Assembly: GCF_002028455.1 (NCBI RefSeq)
Contig: NZ_MWUM01000003.1
Coordinates: forward strand, 124,001-188,000
Length of the DNA: 64,000 nt
Direction of reading: 5' to 3'
Source: Zoogloea sp. LCSB751
GTDB lineage: Bacteria > Pseudomonadota > Gammaproteobacteria > Burkholderiales > Rhodocyclaceae
Numbering within the stretch: position 1 is the stretch's first letter; every line of letters starts with the position of its first letter. Under the pieces are notes generated by a model. The model saw nothing but the letters and a program-made list of their open reading frames with translations, did not search any database and was not told the origin of the DNA. Positions 31,063-41,234 of the stretch are shown one piece after another. The translations under genes were made by a program, and so were the position numbers.

Positions 31063-33954
31063 ATGTCGAAGACCCTTCTTTCCGCCCCGCTCGCCACGCT
31101 CGAACAGGGCGACGACTTCATTCGCCGTCATCTGGGGCCCTGTGCCAACGAGCTGCCGGCCATGCTCGCTGCCGTCGGCGTCGACTCTCTGGACACCCTG
31201 GTCGCCCAGACCGTGCCTGCCGGCATCCGCCTGCCCGCCCCGCTGGCCCTCGGCGAACCGACACCGGAACACGTTGCCCTCGCCAAGCTCAAGAGCATCG
31301 CCGGCAAGAACGTGCTGAAGAAGTCCCTCATCGGCATGGGCTACTACGACACCATCACGCCGAAGGTCATCCTCCGCAACGTGATGGAGAACCCGGGCTG
31401 GTACACCGCCTACACGCCTTACCAGGCTGAAATCGCCCAGGGCCGCCTGGAAGCGCTGCTGAACTTCCAGCAGATGGTCATCGACCTCACCGGCCTGGAG
31501 CTCGCCAACGCCTCCCTGCTCGACGAAGCCACCGCGGCGGCCGAAGCGATGGCGATGGCGCGCCGCATTTCCAAGGTGAAGAGCCAGGCCTTTTTCGTCG
31601 ATGAAGGCGTCTTCCCGCAGACCCTCGACGTGGTGCGCACCCGCGCCGCCTACTTTGGCTTCGAACTGATCGTCGGCCCGGTGGCCGACGCCGCCCGCCA
31701 CGAAGTCTTCGGCGCCCTGCTGCAATATCCCAACGAGCGCGGTGAAGTTGCCGACATCTCTGGCGCCATCGCTGGCCTCAAGGCCAAGGGTGCCGTCGTG
31801 GCCGTCGCCTCCGACCTGCTGGCGCTGGTGCTCCTCAAGTCGCCCGGCGAGCTGGGTGCCGACATCGCCCTCGGCTCGGCCCAGCGCTTCGGCGTGCCCC
31901 TCGGCTTCGGCGGTCCCCACGCCGCCTTCTTCGCCACCCGCCAGGCCCACGTGCGCTCCATGCCGGGCCGCATCATCGGCGTGTCGAAGGACGTCCGCGG
32001 CAAGACCGCCCTGCGCATGACGCTGCAGACCCGCGAACAGCACATCCGCCGCGAAAAGGCCAACTCCAACATCTGTACGTCCCAGGTGCTGCTGGCCAAC
32101 ATGGCCGGCATGTACGCGGTCTACCACGGTCCGGAAGGCCTGCGCACCATCGCCGCCCGCGTCCATCGCCTTGCCGCGTTGCTCGCCGAAGGCCTCCAGC
32201 AGGCCGGCTTCGAACTGGCCTCCGACAGCTTCTTCGACACCCTGCAGGTGACGACCGGCGAACGCAGCGGCGCAATCTACGCAGCAGCCCAAGCCGCCGG
32301 CTACAACCTGCGCCACGTGGACGGCAAGGCACTCGGCATCTCCATCGACGAGAAGACGACCGTTGCCGACATCGCCGCGCTGCTCGACGCCTTTGGTACC
32401 AAGTCCGACGTGGCTGCGCTGGACGCCCAGGTTGTCGCCCGTGGCGGCCGTCTGCCGGAAGCCCTGCTGCGCGAAGACGCCATCCTGTCCCACCCGGTGT
32501 TCAACACCCACCACACCGAGCACGAGATGCTGCGCTACCTTAAGCGCCTGCAGAACCGTGACCTGGCCCTCGACCACTCGATGATCTCCCTGGGCTCGTG
32601 CACGATGAAGCTCAACGCTACCAGCGAGATGATCCCGGTCACGTGGCCCGAGTTCGCCGACATCCACCCCTTCGCCCCGGCCGAACAGACCGCCGGCTAC
32701 CTGGAGATGATCGACGGCCTCGCCGCGCAACTGCGCGAGATCACTGGCTTCGACGCGATCTGCATGCAGCCCAACTCCGGCGCCCAGGGCGAGTACGCCG
32801 GCCTGGTGGCGATCCGCCGCTACCACGCATCCCGCGGTGAGCAACATCGCAACGTCTGCCTGATCCCCAGGTCGGCCCACGGCACCAACCCGGCCACCGC
32901 GCAGATGTGCGGCATGGACGTGGTGGTCGTCAATTGCGACGACAACGGCAACGTGGACCTGACCGACCTGCAAGCCAAGGCCGCCCAGCACGCCGACAAG
33001 CTGGCGGCGCTGATGATCACCTACCCGTCCACCCATGGCGTCTTCGAGGAAGCCATCCGCGAGATCTGCGCCAGCGTGCACCAGCATGGCGGTCAGGTTT
33101 ACATGGACGGCGCCAACCTCAACGCCCAGGTCGGCCTCACCTCCCCCGCCACCATCGGCGCGGACGTGAGCCACATGAACCTGCACAAGACCTTCTGCAT
33201 CCCCCACGGCGGCGGGGGGCCCGGCATGGGCCCGATCGGCCTGAAGGCCCATCTGGCACCGTTCATGGCCGACCACGCAGTCGCCCCGACCGGCATCGAG
33301 GACCGCCCCAATGCCGGCCAGGGCGCGGTGTCCGCGGCCCAGTTCGGCTCCGCAAGCATCCTGCCGATCTCCTGGATGTACATCACGATGATGGGCAACC
33401 GCGGCCTCAAGCGTGCCACCGAGGTGGCGATCCTCAACGCCAACTACGTGGCCAGCCAGCTGAGCGCCCACTATCCTGTGCTGTACACCGGCAGCCAGGG
33501 CCGCGTCGCCCATGAGTGCATCCTCGACATCCGCCAGATCAAGGCTGCCACTGGCATCAGCGAGGTGGACATTGCCAAGCGCCTGATGGACTACGGCTTC
33601 CATGCCCCAACCATGTCCTTCCCGGTGGCCGGCACGATCATGGTCGAGCCCACCGAGTCCGAGGACAAGGGCGAACTGGACCGCTTCATCGCCGCGATGG
33701 TGAGCATCCGTAACGAGATCCAGGCAATCGAAGAAGGCCGCGTGCCGGCAGACAACAACCCGCTGAAAAACGCGCCCCACACCCAGGCGGATTTCCTGGG
33801 CGACTGGGACCGCCCCTACTCCCGCCAGGAGGCCGCCTTCCCGCTGCCCTGGGTCGGTGACAACAAGTTCTGGCCGAGCGTGAACCGCATCGACGATGTC
33901 TACGGCGACCGCAACCTGTTCTGCTCCTGCGTGCCCATGGACGAGCTGGCCTGA
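31063..33954 (+). CDS. gcvP: Glycine dehydrogenase (decarboxylating), P protein
   Basis: GcvP is the PLP enzyme that decarboxylates glycine and loads the aminomethyl group on GcvH. The single-chain protein of about 963 residues fuses the two halves found separately in some bacteria. The PLP lysine lies in [21 protein letters not shown], and [14 protein letters not shown] is near the start. I chose the ATG at 31063 ([10 protein letters not shown]); the frame extends upstream into gcvH but with no conserved sequence. A strong terminator follows. Confidence 0.97.
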   Translation: MSKTLLSAPLATLEQGDDFIRRHLGPCANELPAMLAAVGVDSLDTLVAQTVPAGIRLPAPLALGEPTPEHVALAKLKSIAGKNVLKKSLIGMGYYDTITPKVILRNVMENPGWYTAYTPYQAEIAQGRLEALLNFQQMVIDLTGLELANASLLDEATAAAEAMAMARRISKVKSQAFFVDEGVFPQTLDVVRTRAAYFGFELIVGPVADAARHEVFGALLQYPNERGEVADISGAIAGLKAKGAVVAVASDLLALVLLKSPGELGADIALGSAQRFGVPLGFGGPHAAFFATRQAHVRSMPGRIIGVSKDVRGKTALRMTLQTREQHIRREKANSNICTSQVLLANMAGMYAVYHGPEGLRTIAARVHRLAALLAEGLQQAGFELASDSFFDTLQVTTGERSGAIYAAAQAAGYNLRHVDGKALGISIDEKTTVADIAALLDAFGTKSDVAALDAQVVARGGRLPEALLREDAILSHPVFNTHHTEHEMLRYLKRLQNRDLALDHSMISLGSCTMKLNATSEMIPVTWPEFADIHPFAPAEQTAGYLEMIDGLAAQLREITGFDAICMQPNSGAQGEYAGLVAIRRYHASRGEQHRNVCLIPRSAHGTNPATAQMCGMDVVVVNCDDNGNVDLTDLQAKAAQHADKLAALMITYPSTHGVFEEAIREICASVHQHGGQVYMDGANLNAQVGLTSPATIGADVSHMNLHKTFCIPHGGGGPGMGPIGLKAHLAPFMADHAVAPTGIEDRPNAGQGAVSAAQFGSASILPISWMYITMMGNRGLKRATEVAILNANYVASQLSAHYPVLYTGSQGRVAHECILDIRQIKAATGISEVDIAKRLMDYGFHAPTMSFPVAGTIMVEPTESEDKGELDRFIAAMVSIRNEIQAIEEGRVPADNNPLKNAPHTQADFLGDWDRPYSRQEAAFPLPWVGDNKFWPSVNRIDDVYGDRNLFCSCVPMDELA

Positions 33955-33960
33955 AAATGA

Positions 33961-33992
33961 AAAGCCCGGGATGGCAACATCCCGGGCTTTTG
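33961..33992. terminator. Bidirectional terminator between gcvP and the protease gene
   Basis: A perfect 13-bp stem, 33961-33973 with 33978-33990, has a GCAA loop, with A residues on one side and TTTT on the other. It separates the convergent gcvP and the serine protease gene. Confidence 0.92.
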
Positions 33993-34016
33993 ACTATTCA
34001 CACCACCAGCAGAAAC

Positions 34017-34817
34017 TCAGGGCTGCTGCAACAAGACCTTGATGAAGGATGCCGGAATCGCGTAGGAAATCGCCGACGGATTGGTGATGGCCGCCTCCTT
34101 GCTGCCTTTCACGAACACCATGTTCACGATGCCCAGCACCTCGCCCGTCGCAGGATTGTATACCGGGCTACCGCTGTTGCCCGGATAGGACACCGCATCC
34201 AGCTGGAACACCGAATAGCTCCCCGTCGCCAGACGGCGCACGGCCTGGGCCTCGAGCTGACGAGCACTTGGCAGGGGCTGCCCGACCGGCGTAATGGCCG
34301 AGATGATGCCCTTGTGGGTCACCGGCACAATGCCGATCGCCGACCCCAGCGGGAAACCGGTCAGCGCAATATCCTGACCGTCGCGCACGGTATCGGAGTT
34401 GCCCAGACGCAGCGCTGGCATGGGCGGCCCGTCGAAGCGCAGCACCGACACATCGTGGTCACGGTCTATCGCTTCACGCCGGACCGGTCGGGCCACTACT
34501 CGCCCCGTGCCAGGCAAGGCAACGACCAGCTGCTCCTTGCTTTCCTGATTCTCGACGACAGCCCCCTCCACATGGGCATTCGTAACCACCTGATTGCCAT
34601 TCCCCGCCACGAAACCGGTGCCAAGGAAGCGGAATTGCGGGCTGCGGGTCGGCTCAAAGGTACCAACCGCCACCACCGACTTCTTGACGACCGCCACCGT
34701 ATCAGCCAGGTCTGCCCTGACATCGGCGGATGCGCCGGCTAGCGCACTGGCAATCAATGCTACGAGCATCGCTCCCGATGAAACCAAGGAGCAGCCTTTC
34801 GACCAGCCATCATTCAT
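34017..34817 (-). CDS. Trypsin-like serine protease (S1/DegP-type domain), exported
   Basis: The 266-residue protein has a signal peptide (hydrophobic AMLVALIASALAGAS) and a chymotrypsin-fold domain with His in TNAHVEG, Asp in RDHDVSVLRF and Ser in SYPGNSGSPVYN. No PDZ domain follows, so it is shorter than DegP/DegS. It probably acts in the periplasm. Its ATG overlaps the transglycosylase stop (ATGA), and the pair could jointly remodel the envelope. Confidence 0.9.
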   Translation of the reverse strand: MNDGWSKGCSLVSSGAMLVALIASALAGASADVRADLADTVAVVKKSVVAVGTFEPTRSPQFRFLGTGFVAGNGNQVVTNAHVEGAVVENQESKEQLVVALPGTGRVVARPVRREAIDRDHDVSVLRFDGPPMPALRLGNSDTVRDGQDIALTGFPLGSAIGIVPVTHKGIISAITPVGQPLPSARQLEAQAVRRLATGSYSVFQLDAVSYPGNSGSPVYNPATGEVLGIVNMVFVKGSKEAAITNPSAISYAIPASFIKVLLQQP

Positions 34818-35713
34818 CGGCCCACCACCTTGAGCGCTTGCAGCACAGGGGAAGCATTCACGACGCTGGCATCGAAGGGATGCTCGGTGCGCGGGAAAAA
34901 CTCGAGGATGCGCTTCACGTAGTTCTGCGTTTCCTTGAATGGCGGCACTCCGCGATAGCGGTCAACCGCACCTTCTCCAGCGTTGTAGCCTGCCACCGCC
35001 AGTGCCACATTGCCGCGATAGTAAGCCAGCAGCCAACGCAGATAGGCCAGCCCCCCCTTGATGTTCTGCACCGGGTCGAAGCTGTCCTTCACGTTGAAGC
35101 GGCTCGCCGTCTCGGGGATCAACTGCATGACCCCCATGGCGTTCTTAGGAGACGTCGCGTTCGGATCGAAATTGGATTCCGTCGTCGCGATGGCCAATGC
35201 CAGACGTGGCTCTATGGAAAACCTCGGAGCCAGCGTCGTCACGAGCTCCACCATCTTCTTCTTCTGCTCGGGCAGGGAGGCCAGGTACTTCTGGGTATCC
35301 CAGGTATCCCTGGCCACGAATCCACGCCCCGACTCCCGGGATGTCAGACAGTCGGGAACCGCGCCGCTGTAATCACCAACCAACCGGCGTGCCTTCTCGG
35401 CCCCGGCGTGGCCCTTGAAGAGCGCCATTTCAAACAGGGTTGCAGCATAGCGGTCGTCCCGCTCCACACCACGGCCATTGGCGTACATCCAGCCGAGGCT
35501 GTACATCGCTTCGGCATTGCCCATGCGGACCGCCTCGCAATACAGCTCGACAGCCCGCTCGGGATCACGCGACACACCTTCGCCGTGCTCGTAGGCAAGG
35601 GCTTGTTCGACGATCCGGGTGCCGTCAGCATCCGGCTCGGCGGCACGCACCGTGCCAACGGCCCCCAGACCGAATCCGAGAAGCAAGACCAGGAGTCTTT
35701 TCCAGGCCAGCAT
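34814..35713 (-). CDS. Lytic transglycosylase with Sel1-type repeats
   Basis: The 299-residue exported protein starts MLAWKRLLVLLLGFGLGAVG, a clear signal sequence. Two Sel1-like repeats follow (YEHGEGVSRDPERAVELY, MYSLGWMYANGRGVERDD). The C-terminal SLT domain has catalytic Glu in ATTESNFDPNA, then MGVMQLIPETA and VAGYNAGEGAV. It cleaves peptidoglycan strands. I chose the ATG at 35713, since the open frame before it lacks a signal. It follows the UDP-sugar dehydrogenase gene by 23 bases. Confidence 0.9.
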   Translation of the reverse strand: MLAWKRLLVLLLGFGLGAVGTVRAAEPDADGTRIVEQALAYEHGEGVSRDPERAVELYCEAVRMGNAEAMYSLGWMYANGRGVERDDRYAATLFEMALFKGHAGAEKARRLVGDYSGAVPDCLTSRESGRGFVARDTWDTQKYLASLPEQKKKMVELVTTLAPRFSIEPRLALAIATTESNFDPNATSPKNAMGVMQLIPETASRFNVKDSFDPVQNIKGGLAYLRWLLAYYRGNVALAVAGYNAGEGAVDRYRGVPPFKETQNYVKRILEFFPRTEHPFDASVVNASPVLQALKVVGR

Positions 35714-35736
35714 CGCCGCCAACCCCGTCGGCGTCC

Positions 35737-37017
35737 TCAGAGACGCCAGACCGTCACACCGGCAGCATCGAGCTCTGCCGGGTCGTAGAAGCTCTTGACG
35801 TCGGTGAAAACACCGTTCGGCTCGAGCTTCTCGCAAAGACGCCCCACGCCCAGCTCGGAGTATTCGCTGTGCGCCACTGCCGCGACGATGGCCTTGGCCC
35901 GAGGCAGGTCGTCCCACGCCGTCAGGCTCACACCGTACTCGTGCTCGGCCTCCGCAGATTCCGCCACCGGATCGTGCACCACGACGTTGCAGCCATAGCT
36001 CTGCAATTCATGGATCACATCGATGACCTTGCTGTTACGCAGATCGGGGCAGTTCTCCTTGAAGGTCAGCCCCAGCACGATGACGCTCGCGCCCTTGATG
36101 TTGTGCCCGGCACCGATCATCTGCTTCACGGTCTGCTCGGCCACATACTTGCCCATGCTGTCGTTGATGCGACGACCGGCCAGGATGACCTGCGGGTGGT
36201 AACCCAGCATGTCAGCCTTGTGGGTCAAATAGTAGGGATCGACACCGATGCAGTGACCACCGACCAGGCCCGGACGGAAGGGCAGGAAGTTCCACTTGGT
36301 ACCGGCCGCCTTCAGGACTTCGATAGTATCGATGCCGATCTTGTGGAAGATGACCGACAACTCGTTCATCAGTGCAATATTGAGGTCGCGCTGAGTGTTC
36401 TCGATGACTTTCGCCGCCTCGGCAACCTTGATGGAGCTAGCCGGATAAACCCCGGCGGTAATCACCGCACCATAAGTTTCAGCAACCTTTTTGAGGGTAT
36501 CAGGCGTATCACCAGACACCACCTTCACGATCTTGGTGACGGTGCGTTCCTTGTCGCCCGGATTGATCCGCTCGGGGGAATAGCCGACGAAGAAGTCTTC
36601 CTTCCACTTGAGGCCGGAGTACTTCTCGAGGATCGGAATGCAGACCTCCTCGGTGGCACCCGGATACACAGTGGATTCGTACACCACGGTGGCGCCCCGC
36701 TTGAGGTTGCGGCCGACGCTTTCGGAAGATTTGATCAACGGAGTGAAATCCGGCTGATGCGCCTCGTCCACCGGAGTGGGCACTGCCACGATGATGAAAT
36801 CCGCCTCACTAACCGCCTTGGGGTCCGTACTGCACGTGAGATGAACAGCTGCCTTCAGGTCCTCGCTACTGACCTCACCCGTCGGATCGACGAAGCGCCC
36901 ATAGGCGGCAACCTTTTCGGCAGACAGATCAAAACCCACGGTCTTCATCTTCTTGCCAAACTCAACGGCCAGCGGCAAACCCACGTAGCCGAGGCCGATA
37001 ACAGCAATGATACTCAT
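35737..37017 (-). CDS. tviB: Nucleotide-sugar dehydrogenase, TviB/WbpA type
   Basis: The 426-residue enzyme oxidises C6 of a UDP-sugar, most likely UDP-N-acetylglucosamine, for acidic exopolysaccharide. It has the NAD motif IGLGYVGLPLA, YESTVYPGATEEVC, and the catalytic Cys256 in GLVGGHCIGVDPYY. The sequence follows the TviB (Vi antigen) branch and not the UDP-glucose dehydrogenase Ugd branch; substrate is inferred from this. It follows prsT by 41 bases and supports a role of the locus in capsule or EPS synthesis. Confidence 0.9.
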   Translation of the reverse strand: MSIIAVIGLGYVGLPLAVEFGKKMKTVGFDLSAEKVAAYGRFVDPTGEVSSEDLKAAVHLTCSTDPKAVSEADFIIVAVPTPVDEAHQPDFTPLIKSSESVGRNLKRGATVVYESTVYPGATEEVCIPILEKYSGLKWKEDFFVGYSPERINPGDKERTVTKIVKVVSGDTPDTLKKVAETYGAVITAGVYPASSIKVAEAAKVIENTQRDLNIALMNELSVIFHKIGIDTIEVLKAAGTKWNFLPFRPGLVGGHCIGVDPYYLTHKADMLGYHPQVILAGRRINDSMGKYVAEQTVKQMIGAGHNIKGASVIVLGLTFKENCPDLRNSKVIDVIHELQSYGCNVVVHDPVAESAEAEHEYGVSLTAWDDLPRAKAIVAAVAHSEYSELGVGRLCEKLEPNGVFTDVKSFYDPAELDAAGVTVWRL

Positions 37018-37058
37018 GATCTAATTCCTGAAATATTGATACCGGATGGCAACAACCG

Positions 37059-39866
37059 TTACAACGCGGCCCGCAACCTGTCGATCTCGGCGCGGATTGG
37101 TGTCTTTTCAGGAGCGTTCTTCAAGGCCAGATCGAGCTCCTTGCGAGCGCTCTCCTTGTCCCCGGCCCTGATCAACGCCCGCGCAAGGCTCAACCTCAGT
37201 TGGGGCAGATTGGGCCCGAGACTGACGGCCTTCTTCAGCGTCTCAACCCCCTTGCTGACGTCCCCGCTTTCAATCTGGAGCACACCATAGGTGTCCAGCA
37301 CGACCGGGCTGTTCGGCGCGAGATTGACAGCCTGCTGCGCGACCGACAGTGCGCTACTGTCCTTCAATTTACCCAGCGCCCAGGCCATGTTGTTGAGCAG
37401 CATGGGATTCTTCGGCGCAATCTCCAGCATCTGGCGATACTGCTGCACGGCCTGATCATATTTCTGGGCGGCCAGGTTGCTTTCGGCAATATAGGTGCGC
37501 AGCGTAAGGTCTTTCGGGTTTGCCTTGATCCAGTCGGCAAACAACTTGGCTGCCTCCTGCACCTGGCCCGCTGCAACCTTCGCACCATATAGCCTGACAG
37601 CAGCTTGGGGCGTCTTGTCCCGCTGGAATGCCTCGTTGTACGCCACCACGGCTTCGCTCTTCCGCCCCAGCGCGAGCTGGACGTCCCCCTCCAGCACAAA
37701 GCCAATCGCGGATTTGCTGTGCTGCTGCTGGATATTCTTGGCAATACGCAGCGCGTCATCACCGCGCTTGCCATTCACCAGGATGGCGATCAGGCGCTGC
37801 TGCGCGTCGATGCTGTCAGGCTTGATGGTGAGCGCCTTCCGCAAGGATTGCTCCGCCGCCGTATAGTCCTTTAGCGCAACCTGCAGATCAGCCAGTGACA
37901 GCAAGGGAGTGGGCGAATTGGGCAGCCTGCCGACCAGCTTGGAGAACGTGGCAATGGCCTGCTGCCGTTCGCCGGCAGCTACCTGGGCCCGGCCAAGCAG
38001 ATCCAGAACGGTCGGATCGTCCGGCGCCGAGGCGGAGGCCTCCTGGGCAAGCAGGAGTGCCCTCTTGGTATCCCCGAGTTGGGCCAGCAGGCGCACCAGC
38101 GCAACACGAATCGGCAAGGAGCTCGGCACCTCGGCCAAGCCCTTATCCAGCACCACCTGCACATCCTTGGCGGACGCGCCGGTCAGCGCCAGAAGTTCGC
38201 CGTACTGGAGATACGCCTCGGGGAGCTTCTTGTTCTTATTGACGAAATCCTCGTAGCGCTTGCGGGCAGCCGCGGGATTCTTGTCACTGATGTCCAGGCG
38301 AGCCAGATTGCTGAGGGCCGGGAGGAAGTCCTGCTTCAGTTCCAGCGCCCGCTCGAAGGCCTTGCGTGCCCCTGCCACATCCTTGCTGGCCATGAACACA
38401 CCGCCCTTCATGTTGAAGGTGACCGGATCGTTCGGTCTCTTCTTCTCGAGGGTCTGTACGGCGGCCATCGCCTTGGCTGCCTCGCCACGGCGGAGGTGGG
38501 CCATGATGAGGGCGATATCAGCCTGGATATTGTCGGTGTCGAGGGCGGATGCGGCTTCCAGGTCCTGGAAGGCGCGGTCGGTCTCACCAGCCGCCAGCCG
38601 GGAAACCCCGAGGCGGGTGCGATACTGGGCATTCTTGGGATCGGCCACACTGGCACGGCGGAAATACTCCTCCGAGCGCGTGAAATCACCGTTCATCGCA
38701 TAGACCTGACCCGCCAGGTTGAGCACGGCGATATCTTCGGAATAATCCTTCAACAAGGGCTGCAGCGCTTCGAGGGCCTTGGCCGGCTCCTGCAGCCCGA
38801 GGTGTGACGCAACCAGCAAGCGGCGCGCCATCGGCATGGTCGGTGCCTTTTCGAGGACCTTGCCCAGGTTATCCCTCGCCTGGATGAAGTCCCGCCGCTG
38901 CAATTGCAGGCTGGACGCCAGCACCAGGGCCGGGATGTAGTCCGGAGCAACACGCAGCACCTGCTGGACCCCGTCGTACGCCTCCTTGGTCTTGCCGTTC
39001 CGTGCATCGATGAAGGCCTGGAGATAGAGTGCGAGAGGATGATTGCCCACCGCCTTCTTCAAGTCATTGATCTTGCCCTGCGCCACATCCAGCTTGTTGC
39101 TGCGCAGTAGCTGCGAGATCAGGCTCTGATAGGCCGGCAGATCAGTCGGTCGGGCCGCGATCACAGCCTCAAACGCCGGGATGGACTCGTCGGGCCGGTT
39201 CAATGCCAGCAGCAGCTCACCGCGCAAAGAGTGAGCCTCCGGCAACTTCGGTACATCCTTGAGAACGGCGTCGACATCCGCCAGCGCCCCCTCTAGATCA
39301 CGCCCGCCCGCCTTGATCCTGGCCAGACCGACGCGGGCCTGAGGGTAGTTGGGCACCTCTTTGAGCGAGGCCTGGAATGCGTCGGTCGCCGCATCGCGCT
39401 TTCCCTGGGTCATCTGCGCCAAGCCGACCGTAGCCAGCAAGGACGCCCGCGCCTCGGGCTGGGACAATTTCTGGTCCTGAAGTTCGGTCAGAATCCGCGT
39501 CGCCTGACCACTGAGCAACAGGCTCTCGGTCAGCGGCGGAACAACCTGGTCGGGCGAGAAGCCGAGATCGAGAGCCCGCTTGAGCTCCTTCTCCGCATCG
39601 GCGTAGTTCCCCTGCTGGAAATTCACCTTGCCCAGCAAATAGCGGGCCTCGGCAAAGCTCGGATTCTTCTGCAGGGCATTCTTCAACTGAATCGTCGCGG
39701 CATTGGTATCGTTCTTTGCCAGGTACTCTTTGGCAGAGGCCACCATCGACTCGGGATTGCCGCCACAGGCAGTCAGGAGAAGGGCACACAGGGCACTGAT
39801 GGCGACGTTTCGTACTTTGCCGCCATGCCTGAACGGAAAACGCATCTGCAGGGGTCCTTGGGTCAC
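37059..39866 (-). CDS. prsT: XrtA/PEP-CTERM system TPR-repeat protein PrsT
   Basis: The 935-residue protein is a lipoprotein by its lipobox LLLTACGG. The rest consists of about 20 TPR units, for example YLLGKVNFQQGNYADAEKELKRAL at the start, which fits PrsT of the XrtA/PEP-CTERM system. It may help assemble or export exopolysaccharide; the molecular function is unknown. The GTG at 39866 overlaps the prsR stop as GTGA; an ATG at 39845 is an alternative start. Co-oriented with prsR and prsK. Confidence 0.93.
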   Translation of the reverse strand: MTQGPLQMRFPFRHGGKVRNVAISALCALLLTACGGNPESMVASAKEYLAKNDTNAATIQLKNALQKNPSFAEARYLLGKVNFQQGNYADAEKELKRALDLGFSPDQVVPPLTESLLLSGQATRILTELQDQKLSQPEARASLLATVGLAQMTQGKRDAATDAFQASLKEVPNYPQARVGLARIKAGGRDLEGALADVDAVLKDVPKLPEAHSLRGELLLALNRPDESIPAFEAVIAARPTDLPAYQSLISQLLRSNKLDVAQGKINDLKKAVGNHPLALYLQAFIDARNGKTKEAYDGVQQVLRVAPDYIPALVLASSLQLQRRDFIQARDNLGKVLEKAPTMPMARRLLVASHLGLQEPAKALEALQPLLKDYSEDIAVLNLAGQVYAMNGDFTRSEEYFRRASVADPKNAQYRTRLGVSRLAAGETDRAFQDLEAASALDTDNIQADIALIMAHLRRGEAAKAMAAVQTLEKKRPNDPVTFNMKGGVFMASKDVAGARKAFERALELKQDFLPALSNLARLDISDKNPAAARKRYEDFVNKNKKLPEAYLQYGELLALTGASAKDVQVVLDKGLAEVPSSLPIRVALVRLLAQLGDTKRALLLAQEASASAPDDPTVLDLLGRAQVAAGERQQAIATFSKLVGRLPNSPTPLLSLADLQVALKDYTAAEQSLRKALTIKPDSIDAQQRLIAILVNGKRGDDALRIAKNIQQQHSKSAIGFVLEGDVQLALGRKSEAVVAYNEAFQRDKTPQAAVRLYGAKVAAGQVQEAAKLFADWIKANPKDLTLRTYIAESNLAAQKYDQAVQQYRQMLEIAPKNPMLLNNMAWALGKLKDSSALSVAQQAVNLAPNSPVVLDTYGVLQIESGDVSKGVETLKKAVSLGPNLPQLRLSLARALIRAGDKESARKELDLALKNAPEKTPIRAEIDRLRAAL

Positions 39867-41230
39867 GTTGAAATCTCTTTCTTCAAACCGAAGCGGTTCA
39901 TCAAATCATAAAGGGTCGGGCGGCTGATACCGAGCACCTCGGCCGCACGGGCCACGTTGCCGTTGACCCGGGCCATGACCCGGACCACTGCACGACGTTC
40001 AGCCTCCTCACGCACGACGCGCAGGTTCAGCGCCTCCAACTCCTCGTCCGCATTGTTGCCGAGTCCGATATCATCGGCCGTAATGCAGTTCGCATCTGCC
40101 ATGATAACCGCCCGCTTGATTGCATTTTCAAGCTCGCGGATATTGCCCGGCCACCGATGCGCTTCGATGCACTGAACCGCATCGTCGGTAAGCGTCATCG
40201 ACCCCCGACCATGCTCGCCTGCAAAACGCTGCACGAAAGCATGCGCCAGCAGCACCGCATCACCATCCCGGTCCCTCAACGCGGGGATGTCCACCACGAT
40301 CTCCGCCAGTCGGTAATACAGATCCTCCCGGAAACGCCCGGCCTGGATCAGTCCCTTCACATCCTGATGCGTGGCACAGACGATACGCACGTCGACCGGA
40401 ATCTCCTCGCGGCCACCGATGCGCTCGATGACGCGTTCCTGCAGGAAACGTAGCAGCTTGGCCTGCAGCGGCATCGGCAAATCACCGATTTCGTCGAGGA
40501 ACAAGGTTCCCTTGTTGGCGACCTCGATCTTGCCCAGCGTTTGCTTCACCGCTCCGGTGAAGGCACCCTTTTCGTAGCCGAACAGTTCGCTCTCGAGCAG
40601 GTTGTCCGGGATGGCGGCACAGTTGATGGCGACGAAACGCTCGTTGCGGCGCGGAGAGAGTTCGTGCAGTCCTCTGGCCAGCACTTCCTTACCAGTCCCG
40701 CTCTCACCCAACAGCATCACAGTCACGTTAGCCGACGAGACCTTTTCGATCAGGCGACACACCCGCAGCATGCCGGGATCCCGCGTGATCACACCCGCCA
40801 GAGCGCTACCCTGCTGGATCTTGAGTTTGCGGTTGTCCTGCTGGAGATCGTACAGCCGCAAGGCCCGATCCAGAGTGAGAGCCAGCAACTCGGGCTCGAA
40901 GGGCTTCGCAAAGAAATCGTAGGCGCCCATACCCACCGCCCGAACCGCATTCTCCCGGTCGTGCTGTCCCGTGAGCACCACCACCTTGGTATCCGGCGCA
41001 AGGGCCAGAATCTCCCCCAAGAGCTTGAAACCCTCGGTCACATCGTCGGGCGCTGGCGGCAGCCCCAGATCCATCGTCACGACGGCCGGCTCATGGCGGC
41101 GCAACTGGGCAATCGCCTCCTCCCGGTCAGTGGCGACCACCGTCTCGTACTGGTCGAAGGCCCAGCGCATCTGCTTTTGCAGTGCGGGATCATCCTCGAC
41201 GATCAACAAAGTCCTGCGTTTCTCACTCAT
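39863..41230 (-). CDS. prsR: PEP-CTERM-box sigma54-dependent response regulator PrsR
   Basis: The 455-residue NtrC-type regulator has a receiver domain (LLIVEDDPALQ, TMDLGLPPAPDD phospho-Asp region) and an AAA+ domain with GESGTGKE and the sigma54 loop GAFTGA. It ends in a Fis-type helix-turn-helix (NVARAAEVLGISRPTLYDLM). PrsK/PrsR pairs activate sigma54 promoters of exopolysaccharide and PEP-CTERM genes. Its ATG (41230) lies 4 bases after the prsK stop. Confidence 0.95.
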   Translation of the reverse strand: MSEKRRTLLIVEDDPALQKQMRWAFDQYETVVATDREEAIAQLRRHEPAVVTMDLGLPPAPDDVTEGFKLLGEILALAPDTKVVVLTGQHDRENAVRAVGMGAYDFFAKPFEPELLALTLDRALRLYDLQQDNRKLKIQQGSALAGVITRDPGMLRVCRLIEKVSSANVTVMLLGESGTGKEVLARGLHELSPRRNERFVAINCAAIPDNLLESELFGYEKGAFTGAVKQTLGKIEVANKGTLFLDEIGDLPMPLQAKLLRFLQERVIERIGGREEIPVDVRIVCATHQDVKGLIQAGRFREDLYYRLAEIVVDIPALRDRDGDAVLLAHAFVQRFAGEHGRGSMTLTDDAVQCIEAHRWPGNIRELENAIKRAVIMADANCITADDIGLGNNADEELEALNLRVVREEAERRAVVRVMARVNGNVARAAEVLGISRPTLYDLMNRFGLKKEIST

Positions 41231-41234
41231 ATGA

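Noticed and set aside
30919..33780. Long open frame on the minus strand opposite gcvP
   Set aside because: Antisense shadow of gcvP with no domain, ribosome-binding site or neighbouring partner gene.
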